Origin: Chara braunii
Taxonomy: Eukaryota > Streptophyta > Charophyceae > Charales > Characeae
Assembly: GCA_003427395.1 (NCBI GenBank)
Contig: BFEA01000092.1
Location: 3,387,555-3,421,143 of the forward strand
Reading direction: 5' to 3'
Length of the DNA stretch: 33,589 bases
Shown here: positions 21,005 to 31,997 of the stretch, one piece after another
How positions within the stretch are numbered: position 1 is the first letter of the stretch
Layout of the letters: each line of letters opens with the position of its first letter
Translations under genes and position numbers: made by a program
The notes under the pieces: generated by a model
Told to the model about the DNA's origin: nothing
Seen by the model: the letters and a program-made list of their open reading frames with translations, nothing else
Databases searched by the model: none

Positions 21005-23200
21005 TTGTTGGGTTGTTGGAGAAGCTGCCTAAGGCAATGTGGGAGAAGGTTGGAGGTCTGCAGCGGAGCACGAGAGGAGCAGGGCAGCCATAGTCGGGGT
21101 AGGGAGCACCATGCTCCACTTCCTGCTGGCTGGTGTTGGTCCAGTGGAGCGGCACTCGAAACTCTGTGGGACCAAGGCGGCACAGCAGGAGGCTGTTTCG
21201 GACCTGGATTTTGTCCAGGGCCCAAAATTTTATTAATTTGACGATGGTTTCCATCGACAACAGCGGGACATCAGGACTTCACTGGCAGTGGTACCGGCGG
21301 GCAGACCTCGGCAGGCTGTTTTACAACTTCTTAGAGGAAAAGTTGTCGAATATTTTTCGGTGTCACCAGCAACCACTTTTGCAGTGTAAAGCTATCGAAA
21401 TTGGGTTTCGTCAGGCAACACTTAGTGGACGAAGAGTGCTGGATATTTTTGGTGCAACGAGGGACTCGTCGTCGACGTGAGTAAAGGAGGAAATTGCAGC
21501 GTGACTATTGCGGCGGTACGGCATGCGACACTAGAGGTATTGACAATAGTTGTGGGTTGGACCAGGCTTGTCAAGGCAGAGCAGCACGCCGTTTTTTTTT
21601 TTTTTTTGCGTTGGGGGGTAGCGAGGTCATCGGCATTGGCCTAGTGGGATCTTTTGGGACCAGCGAGGCATGTTAGTAGGACGGGCAGTGACGGCGGAAT
21701 CAACATTCGCAGGTTTTATTTTTTTGTGAGACTTGATAGAAGCGGTGTTGGTGGGCGTTGTCTTCAGGAGCTGGAAGAAAGAGCGTGGGACCATATGGGA
21801 CCACCAGGGACCAGTTGATACTGACGTGGGACTAGTGAACTTTATTTTTTGAGGATGTGTGCGGGTCGTCGTTTTCACACTTGGGGCTATTGCGTGTGGG
21901 ATTTGCGGGTTTGGAATGGATTGGGACTAGCGGTTGGTCTGAGACTTGTCTCGGGACTGCAGTTTTCTTCCTCGACAAGTATATTTCTACTTGGCTTTCT
22001 TGAGTGAGCCAGAGCGTGTTCGTCGCCACTTCACTCAAGGTCAGTCAGTTGTTTCACTCAGATTCTTTTTCACACCTGTGTAAACTCACACTTTGCTTGA
22101 CCCTGTTTGTTTGTAATATTAAAAAAAAAAGGTTGAGTGAAGCATGTGTGGTCATGTATGTGAAAAAGTGGGATATGACGGAAGCGTGGATTGCTGGATT
22201 TTATGGACTTGTTTTTTTTTTTTTTTTTTTTTTTTGCAGGTAGGTAGTAGAAGGATGCTTGCAAAGGAGATTGATTATGCCTATTTGAGAAAAGGAAAGG
22301 GATTGTCTTCCTTTTACTTCTCACCTGTTTGCATGCCAAAAATGATTCGTTGTTTTGAAAGAAGTTAATTTAATGTGCCACGTAAAATGAATTCGATTGA
22401 ATTATGGCAGATAAGGTCAAATAGACTTAGCTTTTCCCGATGATTGACTCTTTCTACCCCGAATGACCTGATCCAACTATACTTGTCCAAATTATTATCA
22501 TTCTCTATCACCTCTTACTTTTTTTTTTTTAAGTTACCTTGAGTTTAAAAAACAAGAACAATTAAAACCTACTTACGGTGAACACATTCTCTTTCTTTAG
22601 AAAGCATCTAAGGCGGGGGTTCGTTGGTTTAGGAGCCGACCCTGTTATCGACCCAGAGTGGACCGTTCTACGAGGGGGTACTACTTTGCCGATTCGGTGG
22701 AGACGGTCCGATTTCTAAGATCTGAGTCTTGTGCTCGGGCGAAGAGGAGGAGTACCCCAGACCACTTCCTAGAGGGAGAGGCATGCAACACTTCAAGCAA
22801 TGCACCTGATTAAGAATCATCCGCAAAACAGTCTGTCATCCAAAAAGATTGGGAACGTATGGAGACGAGTGTGTGCATGCCTAATCTTAGGTCGGCGATA
22901 GGTGGAATGAATAACTTTGGTGGCGCATCTCATCAAGTCAAAATGAAGGTTGTCAGACTACCTTGTCGACTGCATCTATGTTATTGTCGAAAGCGAACTC
23001 CTCGTTGGTGGCTATATAATTTTTTTCGACCCGGAGCGGTCGGATTTTATTTTGATCTTGTGTGTTTGAATATATTATATGATGATTCAAATTCTTTCTA
23101 TTATTTTTTCATATGGGATATACAATCCTATCGACTACGGCCGGTCCCTTTTGACATAATTATGTGTGGTTGTTAAAGGGACAAGGGGGTTTCACGCTTG
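21005..23200 (+). other. Rest of element M interior
   Basis: No gene recognised. It holds weaker hairpins (CCTGGA/TCCAGG near 21202-21220), poly(T) runs at about 21593-21607 and 22211-22235, and GT-rich sequence. Short frames here are interrupted by homopolymers and lack motifs. Confidence 0.5.
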
Positions 23201-23403
23201 GTTGAGATTGTTATTGTCAATCAGCGTACGCTTCGTACGTAGGAGATCAGCGTCCTAAGGAACGGACGACGTTCGGGTTCAATAGGCGTTTTAATCGCGC
23301 GTACCTATACTACAGCGAGCGAGCAAACGTCCTCAGTTGACCCAACTCTGCAATTGTATGTAAAAGTTTTCGCACGTGAGTCGGTAGCTCGGTAGGGACA
23401 CGC

Positions 23404-23431
23404 CCCTAAGGGTGGTGACAGCTCCTTAGGG
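23404..23431 (+). other. Conserved end hairpin of element M
   Basis: CCCTAAGG (23404-23411) pairs perfectly with CCTTAGGG (23424-23431). In R the same position has TTACCT/AGGTAA and in L CCACC/GGTGG, so the pairing is kept while the bases change. Confidence 0.75.
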
Positions 23432-23673
23432 AAACAAGTTGTGCCCTGTGGGAACCTATCTTGTCGTAGGGGACCGCAAAAAATATAGTTGGCGCATCCG
23501 GCTAGAGCGGCGAAGGGACGATGCGACCTCGGTCGTCCCGACAGTTTGCGGTGTTAATTATGCATCATCCCTAGGTTATCTCTCGATTTAGTTTTTATTG
23601 AAACTCCTGCGTGACATGGTCGGGAGGGCTCCCGCCTCTTCGCGAGAAAAAGCAGGGGCCGATGCGCTCGACA

Positions 23674-25309
23674 ACGGTTACCGTGGTTACTGAACTTTCT
23701 CAAATTCCATAGTCTTACTCAATAGTTTTTTATTTAAGCAAATGAGTCCGAAGCAAAACATCTCATCTTCCTAGAGGTTCATCAATAGTAATGATCATCA
23801 TAATTTTACTTGTTGCTTCAAGTTTATCAAACAGTCCATTATCATGTGAGGGAATCCGATCTAGTTTGATATCCAGTACACCATGCTTACCTTTGCAACA
23901 CTCTTCAAACTTGAATTGTCACCGTTTTTTCAGGTATTGTTTGATCAATCGCTTGTTAGTGGTCTCCAACATTAAGAGGAGGTATACGTTATTGGGGGGT
24001 AGAACCCTATGTCGAATGTCTTTAGTGCGTTCATAATATTTATTTAATCATCCTAATATCCTAGGACTCGGGTCAGTGGTTATTCAGCTTCATGTTTCCA
24101 TGGGTTGGTGACCTTGTTGGATGACGCCTATTATCCCAGGTTCATCATTTCGGCTTACATGTATTCTAAAGGACCAATCGAGTAGGCAAAAAAGGAAGGG
24201 ACACCAACCGAAGTGATCTCCATCACCGCTCCTACCCATCCCTAAATAGATGCCACTGAGATTGCCAAAGGTGGTTGAGATGCAATGGTTGGGCAAGACT
24301 ATTGTACATGTGAGCTAAAAACAATTTTACAAGATGACCCACATGTTGACAACTTGGGGCTCAACCAGGGCAGGTGTAGGGACTTCCTTAGTAGCATGTG
24401 TCGAGGCGTAGTAGGGAACGTAGTTCCTCAAGCTCCACGTGAAGATGACCCATATGTTAACAACGGAGGGTCCAACTTGGATAGGGCCGTATACTCCATC
24501 AGCTGCAGGTGCCGAGATGTAGGGACCGCAGTTCTCCGGCCTCCACGTCGATGATGCCATACTGCTCGTTGATGTGTCCAACTTAGATAGCCTTTGTCCG
24601 TTTCTTCACCACCACTGTTAGCCTCTCCCTTATTAATTCCTTGAGTTTTTTTAGATTTGACCTTCAACCTACCAACTACAGTGACCTTGAAGAGGATTAT
24701 TTGTGTCTCAGTTGTCTTGTTTGTCAGTTCTGTATTTAGCTTAAATCGTTGATGAAGGGTTTTTGTGGCTATGGCATAGTGATAATACTTTTATTCATTA
24801 TCCGGAATGATTTTCAAACTCCTTTCATATTTACAAACATATATAATAGGCTGGTCCAGAATACAAGTCAGTAGGCCGACCTTGCGTCAAACCTTTTGAC
24901 GGGTTATAATTCGTTAACGTATGAATGTTACTTAGGTAATTAATTGTTCACTATATGAAACATATGGTTTGTGCGTATGCTTGAGGATGAAGTGCAAACA
25001 CATTTAGGGAGCCATGTCTTCAAGCCGATAAATGAAGCTTATTTTGAACGTTGTCGAACTTGTGTTAGGGTATTGCCCATATCAAGTATGGGTAGTTCAT
25101 TCAATAGTGTCGGCATTCTTTTATGAAGATCTACATCTAACCACCCTTGCGATCTCAAGACTTCTTACTGAGTAAGTGGGTCAACTTGTTCGTCAATGAA
25201 GGAGGGAGCGACACATGGCAGAGGAACCAATATCAGTTAGTGTAACTGCCATAGAAATAGTAGGAGTAATAGAATCACTTCGTGGAACTTTTGCAAAATT
25301 ATCCGCCAT
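23674..25309 (-). pseudogene. gag-like remnant of the minus-strand retrotransposon
   Basis: The first Met on the minus strand after the primer-binding site is at 25309 (MADNFAKVPRSDSITPTISM), then stops accumulate. Farther on (24555-24330) two 37-residue repeats are readable. No capsid or zinc-knuckle motif could be confirmed, though FEECCKGKHG near 23910 vaguely recalls one. Position between primer site and RT supports gag. Confidence 0.45.
24331..24600 (-). repeat. 111-bp tandem repeat encoding 37-residue units
   Basis: Copies start at 24331 and 24442 with a partial third at about 24550. The 111-bp period keeps one minus-strand frame, and the units are rich in Pro, Val and Tyr (ending PSVVNIWVIF and PQVVNMWVIL), so the repeat probably arose while this was coding. 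Confidence 0.7.
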
Positions 25310-25403
25310 CAATTTGCTTCATTTATTCAAAGTTAGGTGACGTTGTGACACCATAATGAAAAAGTAAAAAAATCAACAGTTAGCCTTACGTTGGCATGTC
25401 TCA

Positions 25404-25415
25404 GCTTTGATACCA
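25404..25415 (-). promoter_or_regulatory. Primer-binding site for initiator-Met tRNA
   Basis: The minus strand reads TGGTATCAAAGC, 11 of 12 matching the plant initiator-Met primer site TGGTATCAGAGC, right after an LTR-like end ACGGGGCGTGTGG. It fixes orientation and the start of the internal region of the retrotransposon. Confidence 0.8.
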
Positions 25416-25417
25416 AC

Positions 25418-26349
25418 CACACGCCCCGTACTACGTTCAACACTCCCTTTGGATCTACACAGATTAGAGTAGGGGCGTGACCGAGTATTTTAGGCAAGGT
25501 TGATATTCCAGGGCAATACTGAAAGTTATTACGTCAGTCAACGGGTTTAGGGGTCAGATAATTCAAACAAATAAGGAGACGGGTGAAATTGCAAAACGTA
25601 CGAGCTGTCGTAACCGATACACAAGGACAGGTTTCTGGTGGTCATATCAAGTAAGACTTATGTTCGAAATAAAAAGTGGACAATAGGTCATGATGGGCCG
25701 ACCTTTTTAGATCGTGGTATTCACTCGAATTCGAAAACGTTTGAAGGAGGGTCCACTCAGAAAAATGAGACATGAGAACACTTCAGCAGTATACATACCA
25801 TACAACTGTTTTTTTAAAATTGTACGGCATTTTGATACCCATAACCAATCGACGCCGCAGATACGAGTGGTCAAACTAACAGACGTTCAATGTGGCGTAT
25901 GTCAGTAATCGGGGTCACATCGTACTTTCTTAGTAAGGGAGGATGGCACGAGGGAAAGCAGAATAATCGATTAACATAAGCTCATCATTGCCAAATTGGT
26001 AGGCTTTGGGTGGGTCATATAAGTGAACTTAGTTTGTTCACAATAGAACACTCCTTACGTTCACATCGTAGTAGATGACATTTTTGTTTATTGCAAGGAA
26101 CTCTGCAAGACTGTTATTTTTTAGCACAAGCATATACCCTTGTGAAGGCCCGACGAGGAAAAGTATTGACTTCATGCATGTATCATACATCCATTAATCT
26201 TTGTGTTAGGTGAGATCGAGAATCAAAATGAAGTTGTACTTTTGTAAAAAGAGAGAAAGGGGAGGAGCAGAGACAATCAACACTCACAAATTGCTTCAAT
26301 CATACATAAGAGTCCACTTACATATGTTAAAGAAACATGTCGTTCGTGC
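25418..26349 (-). repeat. Probable 5' LTR segment of the minus-strand retrotransposon
   Basis: This sequence abuts the primer-binding site on its 5' side. No partner LTR was recognised elsewhere in the window, so the LTR start cannot be placed. The right limit given is only where element R begins. No coding sequence seen. Confidence 0.5.
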
Positions 26350-26357
26350 ACGTTGTC

Positions 26358-26387
26358 GGTGCGAATACCCTTACGAGGGTATCCGCC
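26358..26387 (+). other. Terminal stem-loop of element R
   Basis: GGTGCGAATACCCT (26358-26371) pairs with AGGGTATCCGCC (26376-26387), with two mismatches or bulges. It matches the L stem-loop closely, and the M stem-loop in its inner part only. Confidence 0.85.
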
Positions 26388-27439
26388 CTGGTTTTTGCAA
26401 GTGACAAAAAATAAGTTTGGTTTAAAGTCTGAGTACATCGCACAGGTCGTGGCTGTGTTTCGGCTAACTGAATGGTAGATTGAAAGTAGAGACTGTGTGA
26501 GCGCACAGACTTAAGGCGCGCGTGATCTCTCTTCTTGTTGATGATTGTAAAGCCGGTGTGGTTGCTGGTCAAAGTTTTGTTTTATATTTAAACTATGATT
26601 AAAAGATTTCGTCTTTTTATTGGTATGCTTGACCGCAGCATGTGCACTCGTACAGAGGACGACATTGGACACAATGTGGCTTTGAGTAGTGGTCAGAGTG
26701 TGCGAAGGAATAGACGTGCGGTGGGGGTAGGGCTTAACGGTCGTGGGTTTAGTTGATAGGCCAGGGGGAGGTTGTGGAACATTTCATTGGACCCACACAC
26801 CGCATGGTAACCGTCTATATAGATGCGCGCAAGTGCTAGACTCAACCTTGGGCCAATCACTATCGGTTACGGTAGCAGACTTTCGTCGATGAGATTTAGG
26901 GATCGAAGCTAGTGGACGGCGGTGCAGGAGTATAAGAGCAGCGTGAAGGGACCAAGGGGTTGAGGGTTTGGCGAGGCTATCCCCCATAGTTTTGTTGTTA
27001 GGGGAATTGATCAACGGGTCCACGGCGGTGCTAGCAAGTCCCTTCTCCTCCCCCCGTCTTTCGTTCTCGCTTTTATCTTCATGATTATTATTTTACCGCT
27101 ATGATTATTATTTTTATTTTTGTTTGACCTTCTCGAACCGGGCGCGACACCGCTTTTAGGAACCATTAACGGGACTACCAGTTTAACCCGGGTGGTTCGG
27201 CTACTGACCTTGGGCTGCGCGCCAAGACTTGAAACGGCGATAAAGAACCTTGAGCACGCGCCCCTTCAAGTTTGATGGGCCCGTCTGGATTCCGCATGTT
27301 CGTGATGTTGGTGGAACTCCCTTGCCCTATCGATCGTGAGACTCAGATCCGAGAATTCAATGTGCATTCAAGCCGGTGAGTAATTAGCTCACAAGGCAGA
27401 AACAAACTTGGGTGGCGAGGGTTGTTCTGGGTGTGTAGT

Positions 27440-27700
27440 CCGTCACCCGCCATCTGTTGTGAGAGGGTCGAGTGTGAGCATGCCGATTGGGGCCCGCAAG
27501 ATGGCGAACTGGGTCGGGCACAGCAAGCCAGGGACGTTGTAGGGAGGCGCACAGTTGTCCTGAGCTCCCAGCTGGTCCTCTGGAACCTTTCCTACTTCGG
27601 CCTTTGAAGTTTTCATTTGAATATTTCCTACTACCGCCAAGATCTGCACCGGGCCCCGCCTCATTTAACCTCACGCAGCAGCCGCCGCAGCAGGCCAAGT
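27440..27700 (-). pseudogene. Possible protein remnant shared with element L
   Basis: A minus-strand frame (27443-27664) gives AILRAPIGMLTLDPLTTDGG near its end, similar to LLRAPAGVLTLKPLTT in L. Upstream both have GGGCCCGGT then GGCGGTAGTAG or its near match. No known domain was recognised, and nucleotide homology alone could explain it. Confidence 0.4.
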
Positions 27701-28459
27701 GCACTCCGCTGCGTAAGAATTGTCAAGGACAAGCATAGGCAACACACTTCAATGCCCCTGATTGACGGGGTCCATTGATTAAGCAAGTGAGTTGCTATAT
27801 ACTCCTTAACGGATTTCGACTTTCGAGACCATCGTCCTGCTGTCTGTATCAGTCGACACCTCCTTGCGGTGTCTAGCTTAGCACGCAATTTGACAAGCAA
27901 CCAAAACAAGATAGGAGATAATGAAGACGACGGGTACAGATGTGATCAGGAAAAGTCGAATGAAACTGAACGCGGATCCATGTCACATACAGTCAATGAA
28001 GACGGTGGGAACCAGTAGGACAATGCATAAATTAGCATTGTTCGCTCGATTGTTAATAAAATCAGACAAATTATTGAGAGACTATGAATTATTTTTAACA
28101 AGGTTTAACCTTGGGACTGGGTGAGAGTACTTATCATTGTGGTATAGACTTGTACTGAGTGTGAGCTCTACTTAGTCTGAGTTTCAACTTGATAGGTAGT
28201 TGCGTTAGTTGCTCGCCACGTGCTGGAGCTTTAGAAGTTGGTTCAGCTCCTTCATTTTTACTGAGTTTAATTTTTGCATTTTCTATGATAATTTATTTTA
28301 CTTCGCTTTGCATAAATTTTGGAAAGTTACTTTCTGTAGAAGAAGCATTGTCGAAATTTTTACAAAATAAAAAATTTAGTCAAATTTTAACTTCTAAAAG
28401 TTTAACTTTTGTCTAATTTTTATATGTGGTTTAGTAAAATCATGGAAAGTCTTCTGTTA

Positions 28460-28915
28460 TAAGGGAAATGCTGCCCGAATTTTTGCTAATTCACGGAGTT
28501 AGAAAAAAATTGACTTTGGGAAGTCAAAATCGTTTCAGATTTTATATTCAACTTTGTATAAATTTTGGAATGACACTTCTCTAGAGGCAGTGTTCTCAAA
28601 ATTTATACAAATTTAAGGAGTTAGTCAAATTTTATTTTATCAAAGACTCAAGTCTTATCTCGAGTTCTTATCTGAATCAGTATAAATCTGGGAAGTCTAC
28701 TTCTCTAAAGGAGATGTTGCCAAATTTTGAATAATTAAGAGAGTTAAACAATCTAGAGTTGAAGACTATTCAAGTGAGTATAAATTTTTGAAATTGTGTT
28801 TTTCCTACGGAAAGGGCTGCCGAAATTTTTATTAGTTTTGAGGAGTTATATTATATTTTAATAAAAACAATTATGGCGATCCACCCTGAATAGGGGAGAT
28901 GTTGCCAAAAGTTTT
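28460..28915 (+). repeat. Short spaced repeats with a GCTGCCGAAATTT core in element R
   Basis: Five copies at about 28470, 28578, 28700, 28805 and 28890, each with a block like CTTCTCTAAAGG before the core and AATT...GGAGTTA after it. Spacing is about 85-120 bp. They correspond to the three copies in L at 5440-5710 in the opposite orientation. Confidence 0.75.
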
Positions 28916-30361
28916 TTTTTTCTTTGACACTTGCTTAGAGGTAGATTCAAATTTAGTTATGGATAAGATTTAAATGAAGTATGTTATGGTGATTCATTCT
29001 TTGTGCACTTATAGTTCGGTCTTGAGAATTGGTATATCATATGTTATAAGTCCTCTTTAATAAATTCGATTTAGGATTGGACTAGTTTCAGCTTCATCCC
29101 ACAAGGATCATCTTTTGTTATCACTGATAATGCGTCGGTTGCCGATTCATGTATTTACGACTCAACTCTTACTCATTCTCGCCACTCAACCTAAAGGTTT
29201 TAGCCTATGTGGTTTGAATTGTGGCATTAGGTTTTCACCCGGACTTTATTGAATGGTCATTTAACAAAGATACTGAGTATTTTATTATGGAAGGTTGGAT
29301 AAGGGCTGAGGTTTGCATGACTGAAGTGAGGGGTATGAGCGAGGAAAATAGTTGAAGTTGACCCCGTATAGTGTGTGGACTCTTGGTTAAATTTTGATGT
29401 GATTGTAGATATGATTGTGATTCAGACTCTGAATTTGACTTGCATACGATCATAGATATATTTTTGAAGGAAGTCGCACTGTGATTGTAAGAAGTAATCG
29501 TCCTCTGTTTTGTACCCCTATGTATGGGTATATGTATATATTTTGAATATATGTGTGGTCTACTGTGACCATGCATAGGGGTTAAGCGGATTTTGCGTTG
29601 AGAGAAAACGAGACCCCCTTTTACCTTTTGTTTTTAAGAATTATTATAGTTGGACATTGAATCTCATGGCATCCGTCAAAGTCAAACCCCTTAACTTTTT
29701 TTCGGGCCCTGAATGATGAAGCTTGTCTCCAAGGTCATAAGCATTGACTGCCACGACAAGTCAAAACCTGTCTACCACCCACTCTCCGTAGGGTGTTGAA
29801 GAGGGTGTGGTGTTCAACTGCTTTGGCGGTTGTCTAGCGTCGAGAGATTAACCCCTCAAGGCGCGTGTCAGCCAAGACTTGAGTGTCGTACGACGCGCCC
29901 CTCGAGACCATTGAGGACCACGCGATTATGAGCACTACATAATACGCCATCACTTAGACTGCTTGCGAATTCATGCACAGCTGGTCGCTACGAGAGAACC
30001 TTATGCCCACGCGGTTTTATCTTGAGACCCACGTGCGACGCCTAATCGTTTTCTATATTGGAAAAGTTATGGGTTGAATATCAAAGGGACTAAGAGTGTT
30101 TTGTTTGTGTGAGTAATCTGACTTTTTGCTTTGGCGTGGTGTAACGAGTGGTAAGAAGGATATATCCTAGCCGACCGATGACGGATCTCGCTTGGGACTT
30201 CAGCCCCCCAGTGCGTCGGTTCACGTGCGGGTCCGATAGAGGCGTGGGACCTCGCGTACCCCTTATGCTACATCGTACGGGGAACGCCATCGACTCGATC
30301 ACCTCTGTGATTGCAACTGATTAGCTTTCGCAAGTGGTTCGGCAGCTCGACGGGGATACGC

Positions 30362-30394
30362 TTACCTAAGGGAGGTGACACCTCCCGCAGGTAA
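30362..30394 (+). other. Conserved end hairpin of element R
   Basis: TTACCT (30362-30367) pairs with AGGTAA (30389-30394) outside a GGGAGGTG/CACCTCCC-type inner stem, making a nearly perfect 33-bp palindrome. Confidence 0.8.
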
Positions 30395-30565
30395 AGGTTA
30401 ATTGTACTCGTGTGGCCCTATCCTGTCGTAGGGGTTCGCTAAAGGTATGGCTGCCACACTCGGTGATTAAAGCTCCATTGCAACGCGATAAGGAAAGTCT
30501 CACGCGAAATTCTGCATGACGAGGCCAGGACGGTACCCTTGCCGGATCGATGCGCTCGACAACGT

Positions 30566-31181
30566 GTCATGGATATGCAAACTCGGCATGAGACATTCCA
30601 ACACTTGCAACCAAGGTCATGCACTTAATTGAACTTCAAATGCATTAGCTCACAACCTTACACAACGAAGACAAATAAGCGATGAAAAAAAAAAAAAAAC
30701 TCTCAACAATTAGCTCATAAAATAGTTGCTCACAACCACCTCGACAACATCGTCATCATTATCCCATGTCAATGTGCATCGTGTCAGTCTTACAACCAAT
30801 CTATGATTGTACGTGCTCACTTACACACACCTTCCTCCACCACCGCTCAATCTCTGCAGTTCAAACCTACCAATCCTACCGCAAGCAACGTGCCACACAC
30901 TGTCAGTCTACATAGTCCATCAACCAAGACAGACTTGTTCAACGTTATGTCTCACACAGTAGCTCACGTCGCATTGCAAGAAAGATTGAAGAGGAGGAGA
31001 GGAACAGGCTGCACAAATTTATCAAGGTAGAAGGTGGTAAGTTGTCAGCGCAGATATTGGAAAAGTAAATAAACGAGGCAAATGAAGAGTTAGGGGTGAA
31101 AGGAAAAAAAATAAAAAAGGAAGAGGGATGGTAAGAAAATTGAAATTTCACACAGTTCGAGTCAATCGGTCAAGTTGAGCA
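30566..31181. other. Non-coding stretch
   Basis: A/T- and C-rich sequence with a poly(A) run at about 30686-30699. Short frames such as 30803-31030 show no motif. Nothing else recognised. Confidence 0.5.
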
Positions 31182-31487
31182 TGGTAGTACTATCAATCTC
31201 AGATTATTGATCGAGAGAGGGAGGAAAAAAATTGCAAAAAAAAAAGAAGACTGGGAAAGAAAGAAGAAAGCAGTTAGCAAGAAGCAAGTGAGCAAAAAAT
31301 TACTTTGTATACATGCTGTCTCTTATACACATCTAGATGTGTATAAGAGACAGTGGTAGTACTATCAATCTCAGATTATTGATCGAGAGAGGGAGGAAAA
31401 AAATTGCAAAAAAAAAAGAAGACTGGGAAAGAAAGAAGAAAGCAGTTAGCAAGAAGCAAGTGAGCAAAAAATTACTTTGTATACATG
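31182..31487. repeat. 134-bp direct duplication around a library adaptor
   Basis: 31182-31315 and 31354-31487 are identical over all 134 bases, including two homopolymer runs, and are separated only by the 38-bp adaptor at 31316-31353. Perfect identity among otherwise decayed repeats shows that it is not an old genomic duplication. Confidence 0.97.
31316..31353. other. Tn5 mosaic-end pair (library artefact)
   Basis: CTGTCTCTTATACACATCT at 31316-31334 is followed at once by its exact complement at 31335-31353. This is the 19-bp Tn5 mosaic end used in tagmentation libraries, in the head-to-head arrangement formed when a tagged fragment is circularised for mate-pair sequencing. The frame starting MCIRDS here is a translation of the adaptor. 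Confidence 0.98.
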
Positions 31488-31997
31488 TGAGTTCGAAACG
31501 TCATTTACTTGCTCGTATAAACAAAGAAAGAGAGAGAGAGGCTGAATGACAAATGGGATATGAGTCAAATTGCTATCGCGATGTATTTTATCGTTCAAAT
31601 GATTTTTTTAATTTTATTTAATATTTTCCTTGGAAATATCAAAATAAAAATATGTGAGCACTCCAATTTTCATTTTTTTTCACTCATCATCGAAGAGCGA
31701 AAAATCACTGAAGTTTTAGTACTTTTTTGTTTGAGTACTTTTTGTGAGGCGTGGTGATTATTTTTGTGTCTTAAACCACTAGTACCTTTGCCAAGTGAGG
31801 AAATAACGGGCCTCAGATGAGCCTCCGATCTTTTAGGAGGCCGAAATGAAAAAACGGTCACCGATAAGATTTATCAATGGCAGTTGTTGTCGGGCCTGAT
31901 CTCCAATTTCTTATGAGTTTGGGAAAACTTACAGTTTTTGTATTTTCCCAACATTAGTGGATATACGACTTTCTTACCAAAAACAAAATGTACATAC

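Larger units (their letters stand above)
19168..23673 (+). mobile_element. Element M: LTR-type element, same family as L and R
   Basis: It starts TGTCCGAGCAG, ends GCGCTCGACA, and is flanked by ACGG at 19164-19167 and again at 23674-23677. The first ~60 bp match the start of R, including the terminal stem-loop, and the last ~450 bp match the end of R, including TTGTCGTAGGGG and GATGCGCTCGACA. The middle is poorly alignable with R by eye and contains tRNA-like pieces, a poly(A) tract, a long hairpin series and several poly(T) runs. Length is 4506 bp. It is inserted in the minus-strand retrotransposon. Confidence 0.82.
16870..26349 (-). mobile_element. Old Ty3/gypsy-type retrotransposon on the minus strand, split by element M
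   Basis: In minus-strand order it has an LTR-like segment (25418 upward), an initiator-Met primer-binding site (25404-25415), a gag-like start at 25309 with later 37-residue repeats, then after the 4.5-kb nested element M (19168-23673), reverse transcriptase and RNase H remnants (17960-16870). All parts share strand and the expected order. Integrase and the 3' LTR were not recognised, and the start of the 5' LTR is uncertain because element R begins at 26354. Full of stops and frameshifts, so long dead. Confidence 0.75.
26354..30561 (+). mobile_element. Element R: LTR-type element, same family as L and M
   Basis: It starts TGTCGGTGCGAATACCC, ends GATGCGCTCGACA, and is flanked by ACGT at 26350-26353 and again at 30562-30565. 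It is 4208 bp. Its reverse complement aligns with L over the two ends and several interior blocks, and its ends align with M. No second terminal copy, primer site or polymerase was found between its ends, so it may be a solo LTR. It lacks the MITE and the 6-9.8 kb block seen in L. TGTCGGTG is, from memory, a common start for plant Ty3/gypsy LTRs of the Tat group. Confidence 0.82.

Noticed and set aside
22004-22368. Short proteins with poly-Phe stretches
   Set aside because: They read through poly(T) runs and have no other support.
23380-23470. 5S rRNA-derived region as in Cassandra elements
   Set aside because: Only a loose match to GGTGAC and CCT blocks; no internal promoter boxes of 5S RNA could be aligned.
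31316-31353. A real Tn5-like insertion
   Set aside because: Only the two engineered-type 19-bp mosaic ends are present with nothing between them, and the flanks are an identical 134-bp duplication rather than a 9-bp one.
31337-31549. 70-residue frame starting MCIRDS
   Set aside because: Its start is the translated adaptor, a known artefact in databases.
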